From assembly GCF_003253705.1 (NCBI RefSeq), contig NZ_QKYU01000021.1, forward strand, positions 1 to 64,000: a stretch of DNA of 64,000 nucleotides, in the 5' to 3' direction. Source of the stretch: Humitalea rosea (GTDB lineage Bacteria > Pseudomonadota > Alphaproteobacteria > Acetobacterales > Acetobacteraceae). Shown here piece by piece: positions 1 to 7,753 of this stretch; position 1 is the first letter of the stretch, and the number at the start of each line of letters is the position of its first letter. The notes beneath the pieces were generated by a model. It searched no databases. It was not told the origin of the DNA and saw only the letters and a list, made by a program, of their open reading frames with translations. The translations under genes were made by a program, and so were the position numbers.

Positions 1-1
1 G

Positions 2-79
2 GGAATGACCCCCAAGCGTCTCGCGGCGACCCTCTCCCAGCTACCGACGCGCAACCTTAGCCAGGAGGCGCGGCGATGA
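2..79 (+). CDS. possible 3' end of an upstream gene (partial)
   Basis: The frame starting at base 2 stays open to a TGA at 77-79 that overlaps the fliM ATG as ATGA, the same junction used by the next two gene pairs. The translated tail ends in a basic stretch (NLSQEARR) that I do not recognise; it does not look like the usual FliL C-terminus. A second frame ends at a TAG at 58-60, just before the fliM ribosome site, so the true end of the upstream gene is undecided. Confidence 0.25.
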   Translation, partial: GMTPKRLAATLSQLPTRNLSQEARR

Positions 80-1182
80 GTGGAGGAGTTACAAGCGACG
101 CCGGCAATGAGGACGACGACCTTGCCGCCGCCTGGGGCGCCTCGCTGGAGGAGGAGCCGGCGCCGGATGCCCCGCCCTTGCAGGTCGATGCCGCCAAGGT
201 CCTGAACCAGCAGGAGATCGACAGCCTGCTCGGCTTCGGCGGCGGGGATGCCGGCGGCGACAAGACGGGGATGGAACGGATCATCCAATCCGGCCTCGTC
301 TCCTACGAACGCCTGCCGATGCTGGAGATCGTGTTCGACCGGCTGGTGCGGCTGCTTTCGACCACCTTGCGCAACTTCACCTCGGACAATGTCGAGGTGT
401 CGCTGGATGGCATGTCCTCGCTGCGCTTCGGCGACTATCTGGATTCGATCCCGCTGCCGGCGATGCTGGCGGTGTTCAAGGCCGATGCCTGGGACAACCA
501 CGGGCTGCTCGTGGTGGATTCCGCCCTGATCTATTCGGTGGTGGACGTCCTGCTCGGCGGCCGCCGGGGCACCGCGGCGATGCGGATCGAGGGCCGGCCC
601 TATACCACCATCGAACGCACCTTGGTGGAACGCCTTGTGGTGGTGGTGCTCGCGGATCTGAGTGCGGCCTTCGCGCCCATCGCCAATGTCACCTTCCGCT
701 TCGAGCGGCTGGAGACCAATCCGCGCTTCGCCGCGGTCAGCCGCCTGTCCAACGCGGCGGTGCTGTCGCGCCTGCGCGTGGATATGGAGGATCGCGGCGG
801 CAAGATCGAATTGCTGATGCCCTATGCGACCCTGGAGCCGGTGCGCGACCTGCTGTTGCAGCAGTTCATGGGCGAGAAATTCGGCCGCGACAGCATCTGG
901 GAAAACCATCTGGCGGAGGAGCTGCGCTCGACCGAGGTCGCGCTCGACATCGTGCTCGACCAGCAGACCATGCCGCTGTCCGACATGCTGAACCTCAAGG
1001 TCGGCGACCGGATGCTGCTGGCGGCGATGCCCGGTGCGCCGGTGCGGCTGCAGTGCGGCGAGATCGCGCTGTTCGAGGGCGAGCTTGGCCGGCGCGACGC
1101 CCGGATCGCGGTGAAGATCGGCCGCGAATTGCCGCGCCGCAAGGATGGCGCGGCGGGTGCCGCGTTGCGGGAGGTGGCATGA
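76..1182 (+). CDS. fliM: flagellar motor switch protein FliM
   Basis: FliM is the C-ring protein that binds phosphorylated CheY and sets rotation direction. The 368-residue product has the CheY-binding peptide LNQQEIDSLLGF at residues 43-54, behind an acidic N-terminal extension that puts this motif about 35 residues deeper than in E. coli. A CheC-like middle domain (about 70-265) follows, then a SpoA/FliN-like C-terminal domain (about 280-355). An AGGAGG sits 7 nt before the ATG. The stop overlaps the next start as ATGA, so translation is probably coupled to the following gene. It is the first complete gene of a fliM-DUF6468-motE-cheY-cheZ run. Confidence 0.96.
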   Translation: MSGGVTSDAGNEDDDLAAAWGASLEEEPAPDAPPLQVDAAKVLNQQEIDSLLGFGGGDAGGDKTGMERIIQSGLVSYERLPMLEIVFDRLVRLLSTTLRNFTSDNVEVSLDGMSSLRFGDYLDSIPLPAMLAVFKADAWDNHGLLVVDSALIYSVVDVLLGGRRGTAAMRIEGRPYTTIERTLVERLVVVVLADLSAAFAPIANVTFRFERLETNPRFAAVSRLSNAAVLSRLRVDMEDRGGKIELLMPYATLEPVRDLLLQQFMGEKFGRDSIWENHLAEELRSTEVALDIVLDQQTMPLSDMLNLKVGDRMLLAAMPGAPVRLQCGEIALFEGELGRRDARIAVKIGRELPRRKDGAAGAALREVA

Positions 1183-1607
1183 CCGCGCTCGAATGGGGGG
1201 TGCAGGCGCTGCTGCTGGGCCTGCTCGGGGTGGCGCTGCCCTTCCTGTTGCGGCTGGAGCGGCAGCTTCGCGCGATCCGCGCCGAACGCGGCGCCATGGC
1301 CGATGGCGAGGCCGGGCTGCGGCAGGCGAGCGAGGCGGCCGAATCCGCTGCGCTGCGGCTGCGCGCGGTCGCCGATGGCGCCGGGCGCGGGCTGGCGGAA
1401 CGGGTCGCCAAGGCCGAGCCGCTGCGCGACGACCTCCGCTTCCTGACCGAACGCGCGGAGGCGCTGGCCGATCGGCTGGATGGGCTGGTCCGTGCGGCGC
1501 GTCCGCTTGCGCCGGCGCGGGCTGTGGCCGCGGAGCCACCGCAGGCCGAGCGCGTGCCCAGCCAGGCGGAGCGCGACCTGATGCGCGCCCTCGGCATCAC
1601 CCGATGA
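1179..1607 (+). CDS. DUF6468 family flagellar-locus membrane protein
   Basis: A 142-residue protein with one N-terminal membrane helix (about residues 6-24) and then a long charged, alanine-rich helix with heptad character up to about residue 100. This architecture, and the position directly after fliM, match the DUF6468 family of alphaproteobacterial flagellar loci. Its biochemical role is not known. The ATG overlaps the fliM stop by 4 nt, and its own stop overlaps the next ATG in the same way. A basal-body or motor accessory role is inferred from context only. Confidence 0.8.
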   Translation: MTALEWGVQALLLGLLGVALPFLLRLERQLRAIRAERGAMADGEAGLRQASEAAESAALRLRAVADGAGRGLAERVAKAEPLRDDLRFLTERAEALADRLDGLVRAARPLAPARAVAAEPPQAERVPSQAERDLMRALGITR

Positions 1608-2212
1608 GGCCGCGATGGCGGCCGCGGCTGCTGCCGCTGGCGATCGCGGCGACGGCGGGGCTCTTGCTGGTCAAGGCCGAGACGCTGCTGCGCGGCGGCG
1701 CGTCCCAGGCGCCGATGGCGGCGCTGGCCTCGGAGCCCGCGCCCGCGCCGGCCGCGGCGCCGCCCCCGCCGCCTGCCCCCCCCGCCGCCCCGGACCCGGA
1801 GCAGATCGCCGAACGCGCCTTGCTCGAATCGCTGCGCGCCCGCCGCCTGGAGCTGGACCGGCGCGAGGCCGCGATGGCGGCGCGGGAGGCGGTGCTGGCC
1901 GTGGCGGAACGGCGGCTGGACACCCGGATCGAGGCGATGGCCGAGCAGCAGCGCCAATTGGCCGCCATCGAGCGCAGCCGCACCGAACGCGAGGACGGCG
2001 CCTGGCGCAGCCTCGTGAAGACCTATGAGGGCATGCGCCCCACCGCCGCCGCCGGGATACTGGAGGGGCTGGAGATGTCGGTGCTGGTCGAGATCATGGA
2101 CCGCATGGGCGAACGCCGCGCCGGCCCGATCCTGGCCGCGATGCGCGCGGAACGGGCGCGGGAGGTGACGGGCGAGCTCGCGCGCCACCGCATGCCGCGA
2201 CCGCAACGCTGA
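1604..2212 (+). CDS. motE: MotE-like flagellar chaperone/stator accessory protein (MgtE_N-like C-terminus)
   Basis: The 202-residue product has an N-terminal membrane anchor or signal (about 9-25), a proline/alanine linker (about 45-65), a coiled coil (about 68-140) and a C-terminal MgtE-N-like domain. The core of that domain (about 145-195) reads YEGMRPTAAAGILEGL then LVEIMDRMGER. This is the layout of MotE, the periplasmic chaperone of MotC in Sinorhizobium. The gene overlaps its upstream neighbour as ATGA. A 100-bp gap follows before cheY. The family is clear; the exact partner in this organism is inferred. Confidence 0.75.
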   Translation: MRPRWRPRLLPLAIAATAGLLLVKAETLLRGGASQAPMAALASEPAPAPAAAPPPPPAPPAAPDPEQIAERALLESLRARRLELDRREAAMAAREAVLAVAERRLDTRIEAMAEQQRQLAAIERSRTEREDGAWRSLVKTYEGMRPTAAAGILEGLEMSVLVEIMDRMGERRAGPILAAMRAERAREVTGELARHRMPRPQR

Positions 2213-2312
2213 TGCTCAGGAAGTCTTCACCATCGGCATGGTCCATTGGCCAGCCGGACTCGCGCTGGCGGAGCTCCGGCGGCGGAGCAGCGTGGGGCCA
2301 CAGGAGCATGCG

Positions 2313-2693
2313 ATGGACAAGAACCTGAACGTACTGATCGTCGATGATTACAAGACGATGCTGCGGATCATCCGAAACCTGCTCAAGCAGCTCGACTTCG
2401 ACAATGTCGATGAGGCATCGGATGGCGCCGAGGCGCTGGCCAAGCTGCGCGCGGGCAATTTCGGCCTGGTGATCAGCGACTGGAACATGGCGCCGATGAC
2501 GGGCCTTGATCTGCTCAAGGAAGTTCGCGCCGACACCCGTCTGAACAAGACGCCCTTCATCATGATCACCGCCGAAAGCAAGACCGAGAATGTGGTCGCG
2601 GCGAAGCAGGCGGGGGTGTCGAACTACATCGTGAAGCCCTTCAACGCTGAAACCCTGCGCGAGAAGATCGAGAAGGTGCTGGGCAATGCCTGA
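2313..2693 (+). CDS. cheY: chemotaxis response regulator CheY
   Basis: A single receiver domain of 126 residues. The acidic pocket is D11-D12, the phosphoacceptor D56 (SDWNM), the switch threonine T86 and the conserved lysine K108 (VKPF), matching E. coli CheY D12/D13/D57/T87/K109. The start at 2313 is preferred because AGGAG ends 6 nt upstream; an in-frame ATG at 2238 would add 25 unrelated residues. The last 8 nt overlap cheZ. Phospho-CheY is expected to bind the FliM peptide encoded 2 kb upstream and to be dephosphorylated by the next product. Confidence 0.95.
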   Translation: MDKNLNVLIVDDYKTMLRIIRNLLKQLDFDNVDEASDGAEALAKLRAGNFGLVISDWNMAPMTGLDLLKEVRADTRLNKTPFIMITAESKTENVVAAKQAGVSNYIVKPFNAETLREKIEKVLGNA

Positions 2694-3291
2694 CGGTGCT
2701 GCATTGGGCGGCGTTTCGCCGCAGATGGTCGAGGCCGCGGTACGCGAGGTCCTCGGCACGATGAACGGCGACCTGACGGTCAAGGAAGCCGCGCTGCTGG
2801 CCGAGCTGGAAGCGCTCGGCCGCACCGTGCGCCGCGCCAAGGCGGAGATCGCGGCACTCAGCCCGCAGGACCTGGGCGCCAGCCACATCCCCGCCGCCTC
2901 GGATGAGCTGGACGCCGTGGTGAGCCACACCGCGACGGCGACCAATGAGATCCTGGATGTCTGCGAGGGGCTGGAACGGCTCCAGGCCGGGCTGACGGGT
3001 GCTGCGGCCGAGGCGCTGGGCACCGCCGTCACCCGCATTTATGAGGCCTGCTCCTTCCAGGACGTCACCGGGCAACGCATCGCCAAGGTCGTCACCGCGC
3101 TCAAGACGATCGAGGCGCGGATCAATGCGGTGCAGACCGGATTCTCACCCGCGCTGCCGGTCGCGGCAGCGCCACCGCCGCCACCGCCCGCCGGCCGGAC
3201 CGAGGGCGAGCGCCTCGCCAACGGGCCGCAGCTTCCCGGCGCTGGCGTGTCGCAGGACGAGATCGACCGCCTGCTCGCGAGCTTCGACTGA
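2686..3291 (+). CDS. cheZ: protein phosphatase CheZ
   Basis: A 201-residue CheZ with the catalytic segment SFQDVTGQRI. D126 and Q130 correspond to E. coli D143 and Q147, the glutamine inserted into the CheY active site. Long helices flank it, then a proline-rich linker (about 155-170) and a C-terminal CheY-binding tail VSQDEIDRLLASF. The tail closely resembles the FliM peptide of the same operon. The gene overlaps cheY by 8 nt, and its TGA shares one base with the ATG of the next gene, indicating tight coupling. Confidence 0.93.
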   Translation: MPDGAALGGVSPQMVEAAVREVLGTMNGDLTVKEAALLAELEALGRTVRRAKAEIAALSPQDLGASHIPAASDELDAVVSHTATATNEILDVCEGLERLQAGLTGAAAEALGTAVTRIYEACSFQDVTGQRIAKVVTALKTIEARINAVQTGFSPALPVAAAPPPPPPAGRTEGERLANGPQLPGAGVSQDEIDRLLASFD

Positions 3292-6125
3292 TGCGCCGGC
3301 TGGTCGCGCTGCTGCTGCTGCTGTCGGGGCCGCTTTTGGCCGAGACGCCGGATCGCATCGCGGTCCGGGTCGGGGACCATCCCGGACATGGCCGCATCGT
3401 GCTCGACTGGCCGCGCCAGGTGGTCTTCCGCAGCGAGCGTGACGGCACGGCGCTGCGCCTGTTTTTCACGGCACCCGAAGCAGTGGATGTCGCCGGCGCC
3501 CGGCGCCCGCCGCGCAATGTGCGGGCGGTGGCGACGATCCCTGGTGGCGTCGAGATCACCCTCGCCCCGGGGGTTGAGCCGCGGGTGTTTCGCCTCGGCG
3601 GGCGGATCGTGATCGATGCCCTGAATGCGTCGGCCACTGATGCCGCCCCTGCCGTGGAGGCCCCGGCCCCGGCCCCGGCGCCGCCCGCCCGGCGCCTCGC
3701 ACGGGCACCGGCCGCCCGGCCGGCACCTGCCATTGTGCCCGTGGCGGCCGAGCCGGCGCCCGTGCCTGTGGTGACCGCCACGCCGCTGCCGCCGCCCGGC
3801 CCCGTTTCCCCGGCGCGGGTCGCGACCGTCGAACCGCCGCCAGCGCCACGGTCGCCGGCGGCGATCCCGCTCGGGCATCCCGCGCCGGGCGTCTTCCTGC
3901 TTACCCTCACGCCGCCGCCCGCGGTCGCGGTGCTGCGTCGGGGGGGCGAAATGCTGGTGCTGTTCGACCGCGCGCTGCCGCTCGACCTCGCCGCGCTGCG
4001 CGCCGATCCGCTGCTGGAACCGGCCGTGGTCGCCCCGTTGCCGGGGGCGGTGCTGCTGCGGCTGCCGGTGGCGGAGGGCGCCGGGCTGCGCGCGACGCGG
4101 GCAGGGGATGAATGGCGTTTCGAGGTGCTGCCGGTCGCGGCGGCGCCCGCGCCGATGCGGCTGGATGCGGCGCCGGGACCGCCGGCGCGCCTGGCATTGC
4201 AGGCTGCCATGGCCGGGCGGGTGGTGGCGCTGACCGATCCGTTGACCGGGCTGCCGATGCTGGTGGGCACCATGCTCGGCACCGGCGAAGGCCCCGGCCA
4301 GGGCATGCCGCAAGGCCGCCGCCTGCCTGAGGCCGAGATGCTGCCGAGCCTGCTTGGACTCGCTGTGCTGGCGCGGGCCGAAACCGTGACGCTGGTCGCG
4401 CTGACCGACCGCTTCCTGCTGGGCGCCGGCCCTGATGGGTTGCGCCTCGGTCCCGCCGCAGGGGAGGGCCCGCCGGCCGCCGCCGCCGCCATGACCCGCA
4501 GCTTCGACATTCCCGGCGGCACCGCCGCAAGCCTGTCCGAACGCCTGCGGGCACAAGGCGCGGGGCTGGCAGTGGCGGCACCGCTCACGCGCGGGCCGCT
4601 GCGCCTCGCCGCCGCCGAGACCCTGATGGCGCTGGGCCAGCCGCAGGAAGCCCAGGCGATGCTGGCGATCGCGTTGCAGGAAGACCCCCGTGCCGGTCGC
4701 GACGCCCGCATCATCGCCTTGCAGGCCGCCGCGGCCCTGCTGTCCGGCCGGTTGAGCGAGGCGGCCGCGCTGGCGACCACCACCCTGGCCGCTTCCGATG
4801 AGGCGACGCTGTGGCGCGCCGTGCTGGCGGCGGCGCGGGGGGAGGCGGCGACCGCAGCGCCCGGCATCGCCGCGAGCCTGCCGCTGCTCGCGGCCTATCC
4901 GGAACCGCTGCGGCTGCGGCTGCTGCCCCATGCCGCCGAGGCGCTGGTGGAGGGCGGCGCCCCCGCCGCCGCCGAACGTCTGTTGCAGGACGCGCCGGAC
5001 CTGCCGGCGCTGCGGCTGGTCCGCGCCAGGCTGAACGAGACCCAGGGCCATCTGGCCGAGGCGCTGGCGGGTTATGACGAGGTGGCGCGTGGCCGTGACC
5101 GTCTCGCGCGGGCCGAGGCGCTGCGCCGCTCGGTCGAGCTGCGCCTGCAAACCGGGGCGCTGGACGCCGCCGGGGCGGCGGCGGCGCTGGATGCCGCGCT
5201 CTTCGCCTGGCGGGGCGATGGTCGGGAGATCGCGGCGCGGGAGCGGGTGGCGGCCTTGCAACTCCAGGCGGGCGCGCCCCGCGCGGCACTGGCGCTGTTG
5301 CAGGAGAGTGCCACGCTCTTCCCCGATCGCGCCGAGGCGTTGCGTCCGGCCATCGCCACCGCCTTCCTGGCCGCGCTGGAGGCCGAGCCGGCCCTGGCCG
5401 CCGCCGCCCTGTTCGAGACGGAGCGCGCGCTGCTGCCGGACGGGCCGGCCGGCACGCGGGCGCTCGCTCGCCTGGCCGGGCGGCTCGCGGCCATGGAACT
5501 CGGCGATCGCGCCGGGGCCCTGCTGATCCAGGCGATGGCGCGGGCGGATGCGCCGGCCCGGGCGGCGCTGGGGCTGCGCCTTGCCATGCTGCGGCTGGAG
5601 GATCGCGATGCCGCCGGCGCGCTGACGGCGCTGGAAGAGTCGCGGGCCACGGGCCTCGATCCCGTGCTGGTTCTGGAGCGCGCCCGAATCCAGGCGCGTG
5701 CCCTGGCGGCGCATGCCGATCTGCCGGGGGCGCTGGCGCTGCTGCGCGGGCTTGGCCTGCCGGGGGCGGATCTGGTCGCCGAATTGCTGGCCGAGGCGCA
5801 GGACTGGCCGGGCGCGGCCACAGCCCTGGGCGATCTGGTCGCCGCCCTGCCGGCCGGGCCGCTGGGCGCGGAGCCGCAGCGCCTGCTGTTGCGCGCCGCC
5901 GCCGCCGCCCTGCTGGCCGGCGAGGAGGCGCGCACGGCCGCCCTGGCCGCGGGCTTTGCCGAGCGGATGGCCGAGACGCCTCTGGCCCTTGCTTTCGCGC
6001 GGTTGACCGGCGATCCCGCCACCGCCCTGCTGGAGCTGCCGCGGCTGACCCGCGAACTCGATCTTTTCCGAAATCCCCCCGCTCGACTGGAGGCATTGCG
6101 GGCTGGCGGCCCGGTTGCGCGGTGA
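3291..6125 (+). CDS. large exported TPR-like repeat protein, flagellar-locus associated
   Basis: A 944-residue protein with a clear signal peptide (residues 1-18, ending LLAE). An N-terminal beta-rich domain (about 20-110) resembles the AMIN-like modules often found before repeat proteins. A proline/alanine spacer (about 115-195) and a second small domain (about 200-290) follow. From about 430 to 930 there are alanine/leucine-rich helix pairs of TPR/SEL type. The start overlaps the cheZ stop by 1 nt (TGATG), so it is the last gene of the chemotaxis/flagellar run. No catalytic motif is visible. A periplasmic scaffold role in motility is inferred from position. Confidence 0.7.
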   Translation: MRRLVALLLLLSGPLLAETPDRIAVRVGDHPGHGRIVLDWPRQVVFRSERDGTALRLFFTAPEAVDVAGARRPPRNVRAVATIPGGVEITLAPGVEPRVFRLGGRIVIDALNASATDAAPAVEAPAPAPAPPARRLARAPAARPAPAIVPVAAEPAPVPVVTATPLPPPGPVSPARVATVEPPPAPRSPAAIPLGHPAPGVFLLTLTPPPAVAVLRRGGEMLVLFDRALPLDLAALRADPLLEPAVVAPLPGAVLLRLPVAEGAGLRATRAGDEWRFEVLPVAAAPAPMRLDAAPGPPARLALQAAMAGRVVALTDPLTGLPMLVGTMLGTGEGPGQGMPQGRRLPEAEMLPSLLGLAVLARAETVTLVALTDRFLLGAGPDGLRLGPAAGEGPPAAAAAMTRSFDIPGGTAASLSERLRAQGAGLAVAAPLTRGPLRLAAAETLMALGQPQEAQAMLAIALQEDPRAGRDARIIALQAAAALLSGRLSEAAALATTTLAASDEATLWRAVLAAARGEAATAAPGIAASLPLLAAYPEPLRLRLLPHAAEALVEGGAPAAAERLLQDAPDLPALRLVRARLNETQGHLAEALAGYDEVARGRDRLARAEALRRSVELRLQTGALDAAGAAAALDAALFAWRGDGREIAARERVAALQLQAGAPRAALALLQESATLFPDRAEALRPAIATAFLAALEAEPALAAAALFETERALLPDGPAGTRALARLAGRLAAMELGDRAGALLIQAMARADAPARAALGLRLAMLRLEDRDAAGALTALEESRATGLDPVLVLERARIQARALAAHADLPGALALLRGLGLPGADLVAELLAEAQDWPGAATALGDLVAALPAGPLGAEPQRLLLRAAAAALLAGEEARTAALAAGFAERMAETPLALAFARLTGDPATALLELPRLTRELDLFRNPPARLEALRAGGPVAR

Positions 6126-6140
6126 GTGTCGCGTCCGGCA

Positions 6141-6162
6141 CGGGGGACACCCGCGTTTTTTT
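6141..6162 (+). terminator. weak terminator-like hairpin with T-run after the repeat protein
   Basis: A short CGGG/CCCG stem with a 5-nt loop (6141-6153) is followed two bases later by seven consecutive T (6156-6162). It lies 16 nt after the stop of the fliM-cheZ run. The stem is only 4 bp, so termination is plausible rather than certain. Confidence 0.4.
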
Positions 6163-6348
6163 CGGTGAGCTTGGGGCAATATTCACTTGCGTCCCACCCC
6201 CCCCTGCTTCATACGACCGCTCCGCCGCTGATGGCGTTTTCTCAACCGACCGAACGCGACGACGAACAGCCTGATCACCCGGGTTCATGGGGGGTCTAGG
6301 GGCCAAGACGACACGCGGGGGGTCATCTACTGGTGGAAAGGGGTCCTG

Positions 6349-6807
6349 ATGGACACTCTCATGTCTCCGCTGGGGATGGTCTCGGGCTTCCCGAGCGACA
6401 CCCACGTTTCCCAATCTGACGAGCAGAAGGACTGGTTCGTCCAGAAAGACGGCATGAAATTTGCCGGCACGCATCTGATCATCGACCTCTGGGGCGCCAC
6501 CAACCTTGGCGACCCGGCGCATATCGATGCCGTGCTGCGTGAGGCCGCGATCAAGACCGGCGCGACCATCCTGCACGGGCATTTCCACCACTTCTCGCCC
6601 AATGGCGGGGTGTCGGGCGTGCTGGTGCTGGCCGAGAGCCATGTCTCCATCCACACGTGGCCGGAGCGCGATTTCGCCGCGTTGGACATTTTCGTCTGCG
6701 GCGATTGCGATCCCTACAAGGCGATCCCGGTGCTCAAGCGCGGCTTCCTGCCGGAGCGCGTGACGCTCGGCGAGCACCGCCGCGGGATGACCATTCTCGA
6801 AGACTGA
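6349..6807 (+). CDS. speD: S-adenosylmethionine decarboxylase proenzyme
   Basis: SpeD makes decarboxylated S-adenosylmethionine, the aminopropyl donor for spermidine. The 152-residue product has the self-cleavage site AESHVSIHTWPE: cleavage is expected between E96 and S97, and S97 becomes the pyruvoyl group. The catalytic pair H102 and C117 is at the spacing seen in the Thermotoga enzyme (S63, H68, C83). About 35 extra N-terminal residues precede the core FAGTHLIIDLWG. The assigned ATG has AAAGGGG about 6 nt upstream; the next ATG, four codons on, is also possible. speE follows 73 bp downstream. Confidence 0.95.
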   Translation: MDTLMSPLGMVSGFPSDTHVSQSDEQKDWFVQKDGMKFAGTHLIIDLWGATNLGDPAHIDAVLREAAIKTGATILHGHFHHFSPNGGVSGVLVLAESHVSIHTWPERDFAALDIFVCGDCDPYKAIPVLKRGFLPERVTLGEHRRGMTILED

Positions 6808-6880
6808 CACAAGTCTGTAGCGTGACGAACCGGGGGCGGGCCGTGCAAAGGTCCGCCCTCTCTTTGTGTGGAACCGTGCG

Positions 6881-7747
6881 ATGACTGATTCCTGGGTCAA
6901 CGAAACCCTCTACGAGGCCTGGGGCCAGCGCTTCAAGGTTAAGCGCGAGTTGGCGCGGGTGCAGTCCGAATTCCAGGACATCATGATCTTCGAGTCCTAC
7001 AGCCACGGCCGCGTGATGCTGCTGGACGGCGTGGTGCAGATCACCGAGGCGGATGAGTTCGTCTACCAGGAGATGCTGACCCATGTGCCGCTGCTGGCGC
7101 ATGGCGACGCGAAGCGTGTGCTGATCATCGGCGCCGGTGACGGCGGCGTGCTGAAGCGCGTGCTGCAGCACCGCAACGTCGAACGCGCGGTGATGGTCGA
7201 GATCGACGGCGAGGTCATCCGTCTCTGCAAGGAACACATGCCGGGCATTTCGGGCGATGCCTGGAACGATCCGCGCGCCGAGGTCATCGTCGGCGACGGC
7301 ATCGACTATGTGCGCCGTGCCGAGGCTGGTTCCTTCGATGTCGTCATCGTGGACAGCACCGATCCGATCGGCGTGGGTGAGGTGCTCTTCACCGACGAGT
7401 TCTACGCCAATGCGGCGCGGCTGCTGTCGGATCGTGGCGTCATCGTCAACCAATGCGGCGTGCCGGCGATGCAGGCCGAGGAACTGGCCGAAACCTCGCT
7501 GCGCCGGGGCCGCGTCTTTGCCGACATCTGGGCCTATGTCGCCGCGGTGCCGACCTATGTCGGCGGCTACATGACGCTCGGCTGGTCCGCCAAGGATGCA
7601 TCCATGCGCGAAGCCTCGGCCGAGACGATCAAGGCGCGGGCGGAAGCGGCCGGCATCCTGGGGCTGACGCGCTACTGGACGCCAAAAATCCATGTCGCGG
7701 CCTTCGAACTGCCGCCCTATATCGCCGAGCATCTGCCGAAGGCGTAG
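6881..7747 (+). CDS. speE: polyamine aminopropyltransferase (spermidine synthase)
   Basis: The 288-residue product carries the SAM-type binding loop GAGDGG (84-89), the acidic ligand in VMVEID (about 105-109) and the catalytic segment VDSTDPIG with D158 and D161. It transfers the aminopropyl group from decarboxylated SAM to putrescine. The ATG at 6881 is chosen over an in-frame codon at 6866 because homologues begin close to WVNETLYE. It forms a pathway pair with speD. It converges on the membrane-protein gene at 7754, with only 6 bp between stops. Confidence 0.96.
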   Translation: MTDSWVNETLYEAWGQRFKVKRELARVQSEFQDIMIFESYSHGRVMLLDGVVQITEADEFVYQEMLTHVPLLAHGDAKRVLIIGAGDGGVLKRVLQHRNVERAVMVEIDGEVIRLCKEHMPGISGDAWNDPRAEVIVGDGIDYVRRAEAGSFDVVIVDSTDPIGVGEVLFTDEFYANAARLLSDRGVIVNQCGVPAMQAEELAETSLRRGRVFADIWAYVAAVPTYVGGYMTLGWSAKDASMREASAETIKARAEAAGILGLTRYWTPKIHVAAFELPPYIAEHLPKA

Positions 7748-7753
7748 CGCCCG

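Noticed and set aside
3039-6179. Very long leftward open frame opposite the exported repeat protein (and similar long frames opposite carB, tamB and glmU)
   Set aside because: They are dominated by Arg, Gly, Gln, His and Pro with no motif, ignore ribosome sites, and mirror strongly GC-biased third positions of the real genes. They are composition shadows.
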